Shown here: piece by piece, positions 1-7,616 of the stretch
Position numbering within the stretch: position 1 is the first letter of the stretch
Layout: each line of letters opens with the position of its first letter
Assembly (NCBI GenBank): GCA_045638645.1
Contig: JAZUBU010000015.1
Location: 167,028-231,027, forward strand
Origin: JAGCJX01 sp045638645
GTDB taxonomy: Bacteria > Bacteroidota > Bacteroidia > Bacteroidales > UBA932
Direction: 5' to 3'
Length of the DNA stretch: 64,000 nt
Program-made: the position numbers and the translations under genes
Notes under the pieces: model-generated
Databases searched by the model: none
Told to the model about the DNA's origin: nothing
The model's input: the letters and a program-made list of their open reading frames with translations, nothing else

Positions 1-441
1 TCCCAGCGGGTTGAGGGTCTCTTGGATGCAGTCCCGAATTTGGACGGTCAGCCGCTCTTGGACCTGCAGGCGGCGAGCAAAACACTCTACGACGCGGGCC
101 ACTTTGCTCAAGCCGGTGATGTAACCGTTGGGAATGTAGGCAACATGTGCCTTTCCATAAAACGGAAGCATGTGGTGTTCGCAGGTCGAGTACAATTCAA
201 TGTCTTTGACCAGTACCATCTGACGGTAATCTTCTTTGAACATGGCGGAACGGAGGATTTCACTGCCGTCCATTTCGTAGCCTTGCGTCAGGAACTGAAT
301 GGATTTTGCGACCCGAAGGGGGGTTTTGAGGAGTCCTTCGCGTTCGGGGTCTTCGCCGATGAGTTCCAGGATGGCGCGGTAGTGTTCGGCCATCGCTTGG
401 GTGGTTGCTTCGTCGTATTGGTCAATTTTTCTGTATGCCAT
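1..441 (-). CDS. folE: GTP cyclohydrolase I, 3' end cut off by window edge
   Basis: Makes 7,8-dihydroneopterin triphosphate from GTP, the first step of folate and pterin synthesis, in the cytosol. The 147 visible residues begin at an ATG at 441 (MAYRKIDQYDEATTQAM) and stay open to base 1, so the gene continues outside the window; the family is usually about 190-220 residues. The zinc-binding and catalytic stretch CEHHMLPFYG is present, with Cys87 and His90, preceded by the usual EGLLKTP segment near residue 35. The third zinc cysteine lies in the missing part. It is divergent from the ABC ATPase at 547. Identification is firm. Confidence 0.95.
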   Translation of the reverse strand, partial: MAYRKIDQYDEATTQAMAEHYRAILELIGEDPEREGLLKTPLRVAKSIQFLTQGYEMDGSEILRSAMFKEDYRQMVLVKDIELYSTCEHHMLPFYGKAHVAYIPNGYITGLSKVARVVECFARRLQVQERLTVQIRDCIQETLNPLG

Positions 442-497
442 AGCGGGATGGGGTTGTAGTCCAGTGTATAAAATGGCGACAATATTACGAAATATCC

Positions 498-527
498 TTG
501 ATTGCCGCCAAATTATTCTTACATTTG
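498..527 (+). promoter_or_regulatory. Bacteroidetes-type promoter for the ABC ATPase
   Basis: TTG at 498-500, a 19-nt spacer, and TACATTTG at 520-527 match the -33/-7 pattern of this phylum. The expected transcription start is near 533, giving a leader of about 14 nt before the ATG at 547. Assigned by pattern only. Confidence 0.55.
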
Positions 528-546
528 AGAATTAGAAAGTCTTGTT

Positions 547-1248
547 ATGAAACAGGTGTTGTGTGGTAGTGAAGTGGAGCTGACGGATCTTTGTAAATAT
601 TATCGTGTTGGAGAACAACAAGTCCGTGCGTTGGATCATCTTTCTTTGTCCATTGGTAAAAATGAGTTTGTCGCCATCATGGGACCTTCGGGTTCCGGAA
701 AATCGACCTTGATGAATATCCTGGGATGTCTGGATACCCCGACTTCCGGCCGGTATGTCTTGCACGGTCAGGATACCAGTGGTTTGGACGAGAGTGCTTT
801 GGCCAGGATCCGCAACCGGGAGATTGGTTTTGTCTTTCAGTCGTTCCATCTCTTGCCGGTTTATACGGCCCTTGAAAATGTCGCCCTGCCCTTGTATTAC
901 GCTGGGGTTGGCAAGCGGGAACGGTTGGAGCGGGCCGAGGAGGCTTTGATTCGTGTGGGTTTGCAGGAGCGGCTTCATCACAGGCCCCAGCAGTTGTCCG
1001 GAGGACAGTGCCAGCGCGTCGCTTTGGCACGGGCTTTGATAAACAATCCTTCCGTGATTCTTGCTGACGAGCCGACGGGTAACCTGGATACCCGGACTTC
1101 GTGTGAGGTGATGGAACTCTTCCAGCAGTTGCATGAACAGGGAAACACGTTGTTGTTGGTTACCCACGAGGAAACCATTGCGGCTTATGCACACCGCATG
1201 ATCCGATTGTGCGATGGACGTATCGAACAAGATTATAGAATACAGTAA
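547..1248 (+). CDS. ABC transporter ATP-binding protein, LolD/MacB-like
   Basis: Cytoplasmic ATPase subunit of 233 residues. Walker A (GPSGSGKST) is near residue 46, the Q-loop is in VFQSFHLLP, the signature is LSGGQCQRVALARAL, Walker B plus catalytic Glu is VILADEPTGNLD, and the switch His is in LLVTHE. The GNLD ending and short length place it in the LolD/MacB/FtsE branch, which works on lipoproteins, peptides or cell division rather than classic nutrient import. No permease gene is adjacent: folE lies upstream on the other strand and the cobalamin adenosyltransferase follows after 25 bp. The substrate cannot be told from sequence, and a partner must be elsewhere. Confidence 0.88.
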   Translation: MKQVLCGSEVELTDLCKYYRVGEQQVRALDHLSLSIGKNEFVAIMGPSGSGKSTLMNILGCLDTPTSGRYVLHGQDTSGLDESALARIRNREIGFVFQSFHLLPVYTALENVALPLYYAGVGKRERLERAEEALIRVGLQERLHHRPQQLSGGQCQRVALARALINNPSVILADEPTGNLDTRTSCEVMELFQQLHEQGNTLLLVTHEETIAAYAHRMIRLCDGRIEQDYRIQ

Positions 1249-1273
1249 AAATAAATATATTAAGGAATTACTT

Positions 1274-1807
1274 ATGGCAATTTATACCAAAACAGGGGAT
1301 CGGGGAACGACGGCCCTGGTCAGTGGAACCCGGATTTCAAAAGCGGACCCGCGCGTGTGTGCGTACGGGGATATGGATGAACTTATTTCGATGTTGGCCG
1401 TCTTGCGATGCTCACTTTCCGAGCAACACCAGCCCGTCTTGCGCAAGATTCAGGAAAACCTGATGTGGGCATCGGCTCATGTGGCGACGGAGAAGCCTGT
1501 GGACAAACTGAAGACTTTTTCGGATGATGAAATCATCGCTTTGGAGCACGAAATTGACCGGATGACGGCCGAAATTCCTCCCATGCGTTCCTTCGTTTTG
1601 CCGGGACAGCCTCGTGCCGCTGCCGAATGTCATCTGGCCCGGACCATCTGCCGGCGTGCTGAGCGCAGTGTCATTGCACTGGATGATTCGCGGGAAGAAG
1701 TGGTGCGTGCCGCGCGATATTTGAACCGTCTTTCGGATTATTTGTTCACATTGGCACGTTATCAACACGTTGAGTTAAATATTTCTGAAGATTTTTGGTT
1801 GCCGTAA
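1274..1807 (+). CDS. Cob(I)alamin adenosyltransferase, PduO type
   Basis: Transfers the adenosyl group of ATP to cob(I)alamin to make coenzyme B12. The 177-residue protein opens with the family ATP-binding stretch TKTGDRGTTAL near residues 4-14, and has the second conserved block around RTICRRAERSVIAL near residue 130, as in PduO-type enzymes (typically 180-190 residues). An in-frame upstream extension to 1214 exists but overlaps the ABC ATPase gene; the ATG at 1274, preceded by AAGGAA, gives the normal N-terminus. It is probably cotranscribed with the ATPase. Bacteroidales usually scavenge corrinoids, which fits a salvage role. Confidence 0.93.
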   Translation: MAIYTKTGDRGTTALVSGTRISKADPRVCAYGDMDELISMLAVLRCSLSEQHQPVLRKIQENLMWASAHVATEKPVDKLKTFSDDEIIALEHEIDRMTAEIPPMRSFVLPGQPRAAAECHLARTICRRAERSVIALDDSREEVVRAARYLNRLSDYLFTLARYQHVELNISEDFWLP

Positions 1808-1827
1808 CTGATTTTTATATACCTTTG
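1799..1827 (+). promoter_or_regulatory. Predicted promoter for the DUF2795 gene
   Basis: TTG at 1799-1801 and TACCTTTG at 1820-1827 are separated by 18 nt; an alternative TTTG lies four bases further up. It overlaps the last codons of the adenosyltransferase. The predicted start near 1833 leaves a 33-nt leader. Confidence 0.5.
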
Positions 1828-1865
1828 CGGCCCTTTGTTAAATAAATAATTGATAGTAAGATATT

Positions 1866-2087
1866 ATGTATTGGACACTTGAATTGGCATCCCGCCTGGA
1901 GGATGCTCCTTGGCCTGCTACCAAAGAAGAATTGATTGACTATGCAACCCGCTCCGGAGCACCTCTTGAAGTCATTGAGAACTTGGAAGACCTGGAAGAT
2001 GACGGTGAAGTTTACGAAAGCATTGAAGAAATTTGGCCGGACTATCCCAGCAAAGAGGACTTTTTCTTTAACGAAGAAGAGTACTAG
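1866..2087 (+). CDS. DUF2795 family small acidic protein
   Basis: A 73-residue, strongly acidic cytosolic protein with no signal peptide. The N-terminal half (MYWTLELASRLEDAPWPATKEELIDYATRSG) matches the pattern of DUF2795, a small domain in which a Pro-rich turn precedes helices; the tail ends in a run of acidic and aromatic residues. The family is widespread in Bacteroidetes and has no established function. It has its own promoter and a strong terminator, so it is a single-gene unit and is probably well expressed. Family assignment is fairly sure, role unknown. Confidence 0.85.
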   Translation: MYWTLELASRLEDAPWPATKEELIDYATRSGAPLEVIENLEDLEDDGEVYESIEEIWPDYPSKEDFFFNEEEY

Positions 2088-2124
2088 TAGCGGTACTGCT
2101 TGGATTTTAATATAGATATACAAG

Positions 2125-2160
2125 ACAAGGGCGACCCAACCGGATCGCCCTTGTTGTATT
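2125..2160. terminator. Terminator between DUF2795 gene and fucP
   Basis: Perfect 10-bp stem ACAAGGGCGA (2125-2134) with TCGCCCTTGT (2145-2154), loop of 10. Flanking A and T bases let it act in both directions between two convergent genes; fucP ends at 2160. Confidence 0.8.
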
Positions 2161-3455
2161 TATGCCCGTCCCCGTAGTTTGCGGTGTGATCGGAAACCGT
2201 AAAGGGTTACGATGGCAAAACAGAGCAAGGGCAGGACGAAGGAAACATTGACGGCCGGGTGGTGCAGGATTTCTTGCTTGTCAATGATCAGTCCTTGCAG
2301 GGGAGGCATGACCGCACCGCCCACGATGGCCATCACCAGGAAAGCGGCTCCCAAGGAGGTATCTTGCTGCTCCACATTTTCCAAAGCGATGCCGTAGATG
2401 GTCGGAAACATCAGGGACATGAAAGCTGAAATGCCCACCAGGCAATACAGTCCCATGCGGCCGACAAGGGCAATCGTTCCCAACGAGCAGAGCATGGCCC
2501 CAAAGCCAAAGAGGGTCAAAAGCAACCGCGTGTTGAAGAACCGCATCAGGAAGGTACAAACGAAGCGTCCTCCTAAAAACAGGCACATGGCGATGATGTT
2601 GAAATTCTGGGCGGTGGCTTTGTTGATACCCAGGTTGTCGGCGTAGTGGATGATGTAAGTCCAGACCATGATTTGTGCTGCAACGTAGAATACTTGCGTC
2701 ACAACGCCCTCGCGGTAAACGCTGTTGTTCCACAGGCGTTTTAACGTATTTCTTGCCCTGTCTTGCCGGTTCGTATCGGTGGCGGCAGGCATTTTTTTCA
2801 AAGCAATGACCAGGAGAATGATCAGGACAACGATGCCCAGAATCACATAGGGATCCCGGATGACCGCGAGGTCGTGCAGGCGGATGTCGGCTTTTTCTGC
2901 CTCACTGAGCGTGTGGAAGAAGGTTTCTCCCGCAGCGTTCCGCCGGTCCGACCAGAGCGAAGGAAGAACAATGGTGGAGGCTACCCCCATACCGAGCAGG
3001 GAACCCAACGGGTTGAAGGCTTGCGCCAGGTTGAGGCGTTGGGTAGCCGTTTCTTTGGAGCCCAACGAGAGAATGAACGGGTTTGCCGTGGTTTCCAGAA
3101 ATGCCAGTCCAAAGGTGAGGATGTACAAAGACAGGCAGAAAAACAGGAAATTCTGCATCAAGGCTGCAGGAATGAACAGAAATGCCCCGATGGCATACAA
3201 ACCCAGCCCCAGGAGGATGCCGCTTTTATAATTGAATCGCCGTATAAACATCGCGGCGGGAATGGCCATGGTGGCGTAGCCTCCGTAGAAAGCGAATTGT
3301 ACCCACGAGGCCTCGAAGGTGGATAGTTCCATGATGGTTTGGAAGGCCGCCACCATCGGGTTGGTGATGTCGTTGGCAAAGCCCCAAAGTGCAAACAACG
3401 AGGTGATGAGGATGAAGGTAATCAGGTATTTCTTTTCAACCAGTCTGTTTTTCAT
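2160..3455 (-). CDS. fucP: L-fucose:H+ symporter, major facilitator family
   Basis: Inner-membrane importer of L-fucose, 431 residues with 12 predicted membrane spans, close to the length of the E. coli protein. The N-terminal stretch FALWGFANDITNPMVAAF, the repeated ETTANPFILSLG segment in helix 4, and AQAFNPLGSLLG are signatures of the FucP/GlcP branch. It is the last gene of the fucose operon and its ATG overlaps the fucK stop (ATGA at 3452-3455), so the two are translationally coupled. Fucose would come from host glycans cleaved by fucosidases coded elsewhere. Confidence 0.95.
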   Translation of the reverse strand: MKNRLVEKKYLITFILITSLFALWGFANDITNPMVAAFQTIMELSTFEASWVQFAFYGGYATMAIPAAMFIRRFNYKSGILLGLGLYAIGAFLFIPAALMQNFLFFCLSLYILTFGLAFLETTANPFILSLGSKETATQRLNLAQAFNPLGSLLGMGVASTIVLPSLWSDRRNAAGETFFHTLSEAEKADIRLHDLAVIRDPYVILGIVVLIILLVIALKKMPAATDTNRQDRARNTLKRLWNNSVYREGVVTQVFYVAAQIMVWTYIIHYADNLGINKATAQNFNIIAMCLFLGGRFVCTFLMRFFNTRLLLTLFGFGAMLCSLGTIALVGRMGLYCLVGISAFMSLMFPTIYGIALENVEQQDTSLGAAFLVMAIVGGAVMPPLQGLIIDKQEILHHPAVNVSFVLPLLCFAIVTLYGFRSHRKLRGRA

Positions 3456-4879
3456 GATTGGGCGGTTTTGGGAGTAAATAGTAGGAGATTGACGCTGTTT
3501 CTTACCACGTTCCGCAGGTCCTTCAAATCGGTCACTTCGCCGGCGGCCATGGCTTGTACCAGGATGTTGCCCATGGCGGTTGCCTCAACAGGGCCGGCCG
3601 AAACCGGGAGGTTCAGGGCATCTGCGGTGAGTTGGTTGAGCAGGGTGTTTTGTGAACCGCCTCCGATGATGTGCAACCGGCGGGGAGGATCGGGTAGAAT
3701 GGATTTTAACCCCTCAACGGCTTCTTTGTATTGGCTGGCCAGAGATTCCAGGACACATCGGGTCATCTCGGCCGGGGTATTCGGTTCCGGTTGTCCGGAT
3801 TGCTGGCAGTAATCCCGGATGGCTGTTTCCATGGATGTCGGATTCATGAAAGCCGGGTCCGTTACGGGAATTCTGCAACGGACTTCGGCCGCTGCAGCTG
3901 CGGGAATCAAGGTGTCGAAATGTTGTTCTTCCCCGCGTTCTTTCCATTCTTCCATCAGGCGTTGTAAAATCCACAATCCGGTGATGTTTTGCAAGAAACG
4001 GATGCCTCCTCTCACGGCCCCTTCGTTGGTGAATCCTGCCTGACGGGCCTCTTCGGTAAGGATCGGCTCGGGTAATTCAACCCCCAAAAGGGACCAGGTT
4101 CCGGAACTGAGGAAGGTAACGGGACCGTCTTCTGTCGTAGCAGGGACGGCTGCCAGGGCAGAGGCGGTATCGTGAGAACCTACGGCAATCACGGGGATGG
4201 GACCCAGTCCTGTTTCTTCGGCGATTTCCGGTCGCAGGAATCCTCGTACAGTTCCGGGCATAACAATCTCTCCAAAGAGGTGCTCCGGCAGTTCCAGGGT
4301 CCGGATGGTTTCCCAGGACCAGTTCCGTTTGCGGGCATCCAGGAGCTCGGAGGTGGAGGCGATGCTGTATTCGTTGTTTGCGTTACCGGTGAGGAAGTAG
4401 CTGAACAGGTCCGGCATGAACAGCAGCCGATGGGCCGCTTCCAACTGGGCGCTCCCTTTCATGCTGAACAACTGAGACAAGGTGTTGATTTCCATGACTT
4501 GGATGCCGGTCGTGGCGTAGTGGGCCTGCGGATCGAGGATCGTGGCCACTTTCTCTGGAATTCCGGCAGTCCGGTTGTCCCGGTAGCATACGGGATTGCC
4601 CAACAACTTGCCGTCCCGGTCGATGAGTCCGAAATCAACCCCCCATGTATCTACTGCCAGACTGGCTACGGGGTAGCCCAGGGCTTTGGCCTTCTTGAGT
4701 CCGTTGACCAATTCATCAAAGAGTGCCGGGAAATCCCAGTAGAGGGTGTCTCCCAGTTGGATCTGCCGGTTACCGAAACGGTGAATTTCTTTCATGTGGA
4801 GGTGGCCGTTTTCCAGCCACCCCGCCATGATGCGTCCGCTACCACCGCCAAAATCGGCGGCAAGATATACTTTGTCCAT
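3452..4879 (-). CDS. fucK: L-fuculokinase (rhamnulokinase-like FGGY kinase)
   Basis: Phosphorylates L-fuculose to L-fuculose 1-phosphate in the cytosol. The 475-residue protein has the FGGY-kinase fold: N-terminal phosphate loop AADFGGGSGRIMAG at 7-20, the sugar-site aspartate in VDTWGVDFGL near residue 84, and C-terminal ATP-site motifs FLSSGTWSLLG and IIGGGSQNTLLNQL. By sequence it resembles rhamnulokinase RhaB more than E. coli FucK, as known for Bacteroides fucose operons, so a rhamnulose activity cannot be excluded. Its place between aldolase and fucose permease, and the isomerase two genes upstream, decide for fuculose. Confidence 0.9.
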   Translation of the reverse strand: MDKVYLAADFGGGSGRIMAGWLENGHLHMKEIHRFGNRQIQLGDTLYWDFPALFDELVNGLKKAKALGYPVASLAVDTWGVDFGLIDRDGKLLGNPVCYRDNRTAGIPEKVATILDPQAHYATTGIQVMEINTLSQLFSMKGSAQLEAAHRLLFMPDLFSYFLTGNANNEYSIASTSELLDARKRNWSWETIRTLELPEHLFGEIVMPGTVRGFLRPEIAEETGLGPIPVIAVGSHDTASALAAVPATTEDGPVTFLSSGTWSLLGVELPEPILTEEARQAGFTNEGAVRGGIRFLQNITGLWILQRLMEEWKERGEEQHFDTLIPAAAAAEVRCRIPVTDPAFMNPTSMETAIRDYCQQSGQPEPNTPAEMTRCVLESLASQYKEAVEGLKSILPDPPRRLHIIGGGSQNTLLNQLTADALNLPVSAGPVEATAMGNILVQAMAAGEVTDLKDLRNVVRNSVNLLLFTPKTAQS

Positions 4880-4896
4880 GGGGCTTCTTGATCAAT

Positions 4897-5541
4897 TTAC
4901 TTGAGGGGTGTTTTCTTGCCAAGGACGTAGATGTCCAACTCTTCAATCTCTTTTGGGGTGAGGACGGTATAATTTCCACCGCTTTGGATGATGATTCTGC
5001 AAGCCATCTCAAAGAACATGGCCCGTTCAAAGGCCTGGTCAAAATCTTTTCCGCAGACTACCTGGCCGTGGTTGGTCAGCAGAATCGAGTTGTGTTCCTG
5101 CATGGCTTCGACGACGGCGGAAGCCAATTCCGCAGATCCCGGACGGAGGTAGGGAATCACCGGAATTTCACGTCCTACATGACAAGGAACCTCAGCCGTT
5201 ACATTGAAGTTACCAGGCTTCTCTTTCATGCAGGAAACGGCTGTGGCATAGGGAGATTGGAAATGAAGTACAACGTTCACATCGGGACGGTTGCGCAGCA
5301 CGCCCAGGTGAAAACCACTTTCCATAGAGGGCTTTACCCCGTTGAGTACTTCTCCCGTAGCGACAAGGCAACGGGAGATCTTCTCTTTTTGGATGGTCGG
5401 AACCCACGAACCGGTACCGGAAATCAGCGCCTCCTCTCCGATTCGCCACGACAGATTGCCACTGCTGCAGACGGTCAATCCGGCATCCCCGACACGGTGT
5501 GCCTGGCGGATGAATTCTTCAAAATGCAGATGGGTGATCAT
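4897..5541 (-). CDS. fucA: L-fuculose-1-phosphate aldolase, class II
   Basis: Splits L-fuculose 1-phosphate into dihydroxyacetone phosphate and L-lactaldehyde. The 214-residue protein has the class II aldolase fold: phosphate-binding SSGNLSWR at 26-33, SGTGSW at 41-46, catalytic Glu74 in KPSMES, zinc His93 and zinc His158 in TNHGQVVCG. The second zinc ligand of the usual HxH pair is Gln95 here (HFQSPYATAV), which differs from the E. coli enzyme. It lies 6 bp after fucI and 17 bp before fucK. Context makes the assignment firm despite the unusual ligand. Confidence 0.93.
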   Translation of the reverse strand: MITHLHFEEFIRQAHRVGDAGLTVCSSGNLSWRIGEEALISGTGSWVPTIQKEKISRCLVATGEVLNGVKPSMESGFHLGVLRNRPDVNVVLHFQSPYATAVSCMKEKPGNFNVTAEVPCHVGREIPVIPYLRPGSAELASAVVEAMQEHNSILLTNHGQVVCGKDFDQAFERAMFFEMACRIIIQSGGNYTVLTPKEIEELDIYVLGKKTPLK

Positions 5542-5547
5542 AGGGTT

Positions 5548-7323
5548 CTATTTGTAGATGGGTCCATAATTTTGGCAGGCACGGAAGTCGGCACCTTCTT
5601 TGTCCATACCGAATGCATTCCATGCAGCCGGACGGAAAATCTTTTCTTCCGGAACGTTGTGCATGCAAACCGGGATACGGAGCATGGAGGCCAGGGTAAT
5701 CAGGTCGGCTCCGATGTGGCCGTAACTGATGGCACCGTGGTTGGCACCCCAGTTGTTCATGACTGAATACACGTCTTTGAAGGGTGCTTTGGTCGCATCA
5801 AGACGGGGTACAAACCAAGTCGTCGGCCAGGTAGGGTCGGTACGCATGTTGAGAACCTGGTGGATTTCCGGATCAATGTCTGCAGTCCAACCTTCGGCAA
5901 TCTGCAGCACCGGTCCCAGTCCTTTGATCAGATTCAACCGGCTCATGGTCACGGGCATGCCTCCTTTGGAGAGGAAGTTGCTGGAGAACCCGCCGCCGCG
6001 GAAGTAGTCGCGGTCTGCCGGCATCCAGTTCGTGTTTTTCAAACATCCTTCCACATCGGCAGGGGTCATCTCCCATGCTGGTTTCATGCAAGGTTCGCCG
6101 GCTGCATTGGTGCTGGCTCCGGTTGCATCCAGGGTTGTGGCTCCGGAGTTGATCAAGTGAATCATTCCGCCGGCAGCCAGGCCGCTGAGTTCTTTGCCGG
6201 TCACCCGTTTTACCGCTTCGGGGCTCCAGTAGGTGCGTACATCCGAGAACATCTGTCCGCAACCGGTGAGCAGTTTTCCGAAGAGCATGGCGACACCGTT
6301 GCAGGCATCGTTTTCAGTAGCCAATACATACGCTTCCCGGATACCGTTCCAGTCAAAGGTGCTGCACAACAAGGCTTCGGTAAAGTCTCCGTTCGGTTTC
6401 CAGTCGGTCCATTGGCGTTGTCCTTGGAATCCGGCAGCAATGGCATTGTGGCCAATGGCTTCTTCTTTGAATCCCAATTCGCGCAGGCGCGGGTTGCCGG
6501 TCATCAGATCGCGTACAATCAGGGTCATTTTTACAACAAATTCCCAATCGGCATCTTTTCCTTTGCGGTCCTTTTGTTTTTCAGGACGGTTCTTGTCCCA
6601 ACCTTCGTTGACTTTGCAGTAGGTTTCGGTCCAGGCCATGGCTTTTTCGTATTCTTCGTGATCGTAGATGCCTTCGTCCATCCGGCGAAGGATTTCGGTT
6701 TCATCGACGCTTTCGTTGCGCATGCCGAGGTATTCCTGGAAGAAGTCCTGATCAACGATACTGCCTGCGATTCCCATGCATTGGCTACCGATGGACAGAT
6801 AGCTTTCGCCCCGCATGGTGGCTACGGCCAAAGCGGCTCTGGCCCAGCGGAGGATTTTTTCTGCAACATCTTCGGGAATGCTGTTGTCGGTCAGATCCTG
6901 AACATCGTGACCGTAGATGCCAAAGGCAGGAAGACCCTTTTGAGCATGGCCCGCCAGAACAGCCGCCAAGTACACGGCTCCGGGACGTTCGGTTCCATTG
7001 AATCCCCATACGGCTTTGGGCCAGTGCGGGTGCATGTCCATGGTTTCAGAACCATAGCACCAGCAGGAGGTGACCGAAATGGTAGCACCTACGCCTTCCC
7101 GTTCAAATTTGGCCTGACATGCAGCGGTTTCTGCTACCCGTCCGATGGTGCTGTCGGCGATGATACATTCGACCGGTGTTCCGTCGGCATGTTTGACATG
7201 GGTTGAAATCAATTCGGCAACAGCTTTTGCCAGATTCATGGTCTTTTCTTCAAGGCTTTCACGCACACCACCTTGACGGCCGTCAATGGTAGGACGGATA
7301 CCAATTTTGGGATATTTGCTCAT
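5548..7323 (-). CDS. fucI: L-fucose isomerase
   Basis: Interconverts L-fucose and L-fuculose; a manganese enzyme of the cytosol. The 591 residues equal the length of E. coli FucI. The start MSKYPKIGIRPTIDGRQGG is characteristic, and the remainder contains the expected hexose isomerase blocks, including ENDACNGVAMLFGKLLTGCGQMFSDVR-type sequence in the centre and a C-terminal half rich in conserved His and Trp (WMPADRDYFRGGGFS). It is the first gene of the operon fucI-fucA-fucK-fucP. No regulator or lactaldehyde reductase gene is adjacent, unlike the Bacteroides operon. Confidence 0.96.
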   Translation of the reverse strand: MSKYPKIGIRPTIDGRQGGVRESLEEKTMNLAKAVAELISTHVKHADGTPVECIIADSTIGRVAETAACQAKFEREGVGATISVTSCWCYGSETMDMHPHWPKAVWGFNGTERPGAVYLAAVLAGHAQKGLPAFGIYGHDVQDLTDNSIPEDVAEKILRWARAALAVATMRGESYLSIGSQCMGIAGSIVDQDFFQEYLGMRNESVDETEILRRMDEGIYDHEEYEKAMAWTETYCKVNEGWDKNRPEKQKDRKGKDADWEFVVKMTLIVRDLMTGNPRLRELGFKEEAIGHNAIAAGFQGQRQWTDWKPNGDFTEALLCSTFDWNGIREAYVLATENDACNGVAMLFGKLLTGCGQMFSDVRTYWSPEAVKRVTGKELSGLAAGGMIHLINSGATTLDATGASTNAAGEPCMKPAWEMTPADVEGCLKNTNWMPADRDYFRGGGFSSNFLSKGGMPVTMSRLNLIKGLGPVLQIAEGWTADIDPEIHQVLNMRTDPTWPTTWFVPRLDATKAPFKDVYSVMNNWGANHGAISYGHIGADLITLASMLRIPVCMHNVPEEKIFRPAAWNAFGMDKEGADFRACQNYGPIYK

Positions 7324-7435
7324 GATGAATGTTATTTATAGTAATACAATATCGGTTTGGTAAAACATCGCAAGTTAATATATTTTGGAAAACAGCCCTA
7401 AAAAACGGGTTGAAATCTTCTGGGCAAAGGAAGAT

Positions 7436-7466
7436 TTTGCACTATGATGAAATACTCCTATCTTTA
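7436..7466 (+). promoter_or_regulatory. Promoter candidate in the fucI / lipoprotein divergent gap
   Basis: TTTG at 7436-7439, 19-nt spacer, TATCTTTA at 7459-7466 (last consensus G replaced by A). Start expected near 7472, giving a leader of about 145 nt before the ATG at 7617. The rest of the 293-bp gap holds no clear promoter for the leftward fucose operon that I could defend. Confidence 0.4.
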
Positions 7467-7599
7467 CATCCGCAATTGGATTAACAAACCCGAAGACATA
7501 TTTGTATCAGAAGGATGCAAGCCTGAAATTGACAAGTTTCTTGTCGGTTTCCGTGTTGTTGTATCCATAGGGTTGTGTCAAAAAATAGAAAAAACGTAA
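7444..7599 (+). CDS. Possible 51-residue small protein in the divergent gap
   Basis: An ATG at 7444 opens a frame of 51 codons that begins MMKYSYLYIRNWINKPED and ends KIEKT. Composition is protein-like, with aromatic residues and a balanced charge, and it ends 17 bp before the start of the large lipoprotein. I recognise no family. It overlaps the only good promoter candidate of the gap, so gene and promoter cannot both be right, and a frame of this size can occur by chance. Low confidence. Confidence 0.2.
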   Translation: MMKYSYLYIRNWINKPEDIFVSEGCKPEIDKFLVGFRVVVSIGLCQKIEKT

Positions 7600-7616
7600 A
7601 AAATAATCTGATAACT

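Noticed and set aside
3452..4879. Naming the kinase rhamnulokinase (rhaB)
   Set aside because: Sequence leans to RhaB, but fucose isomerase, fuculose-phosphate aldolase and fucose permease surround it and no rhamnose genes are present.
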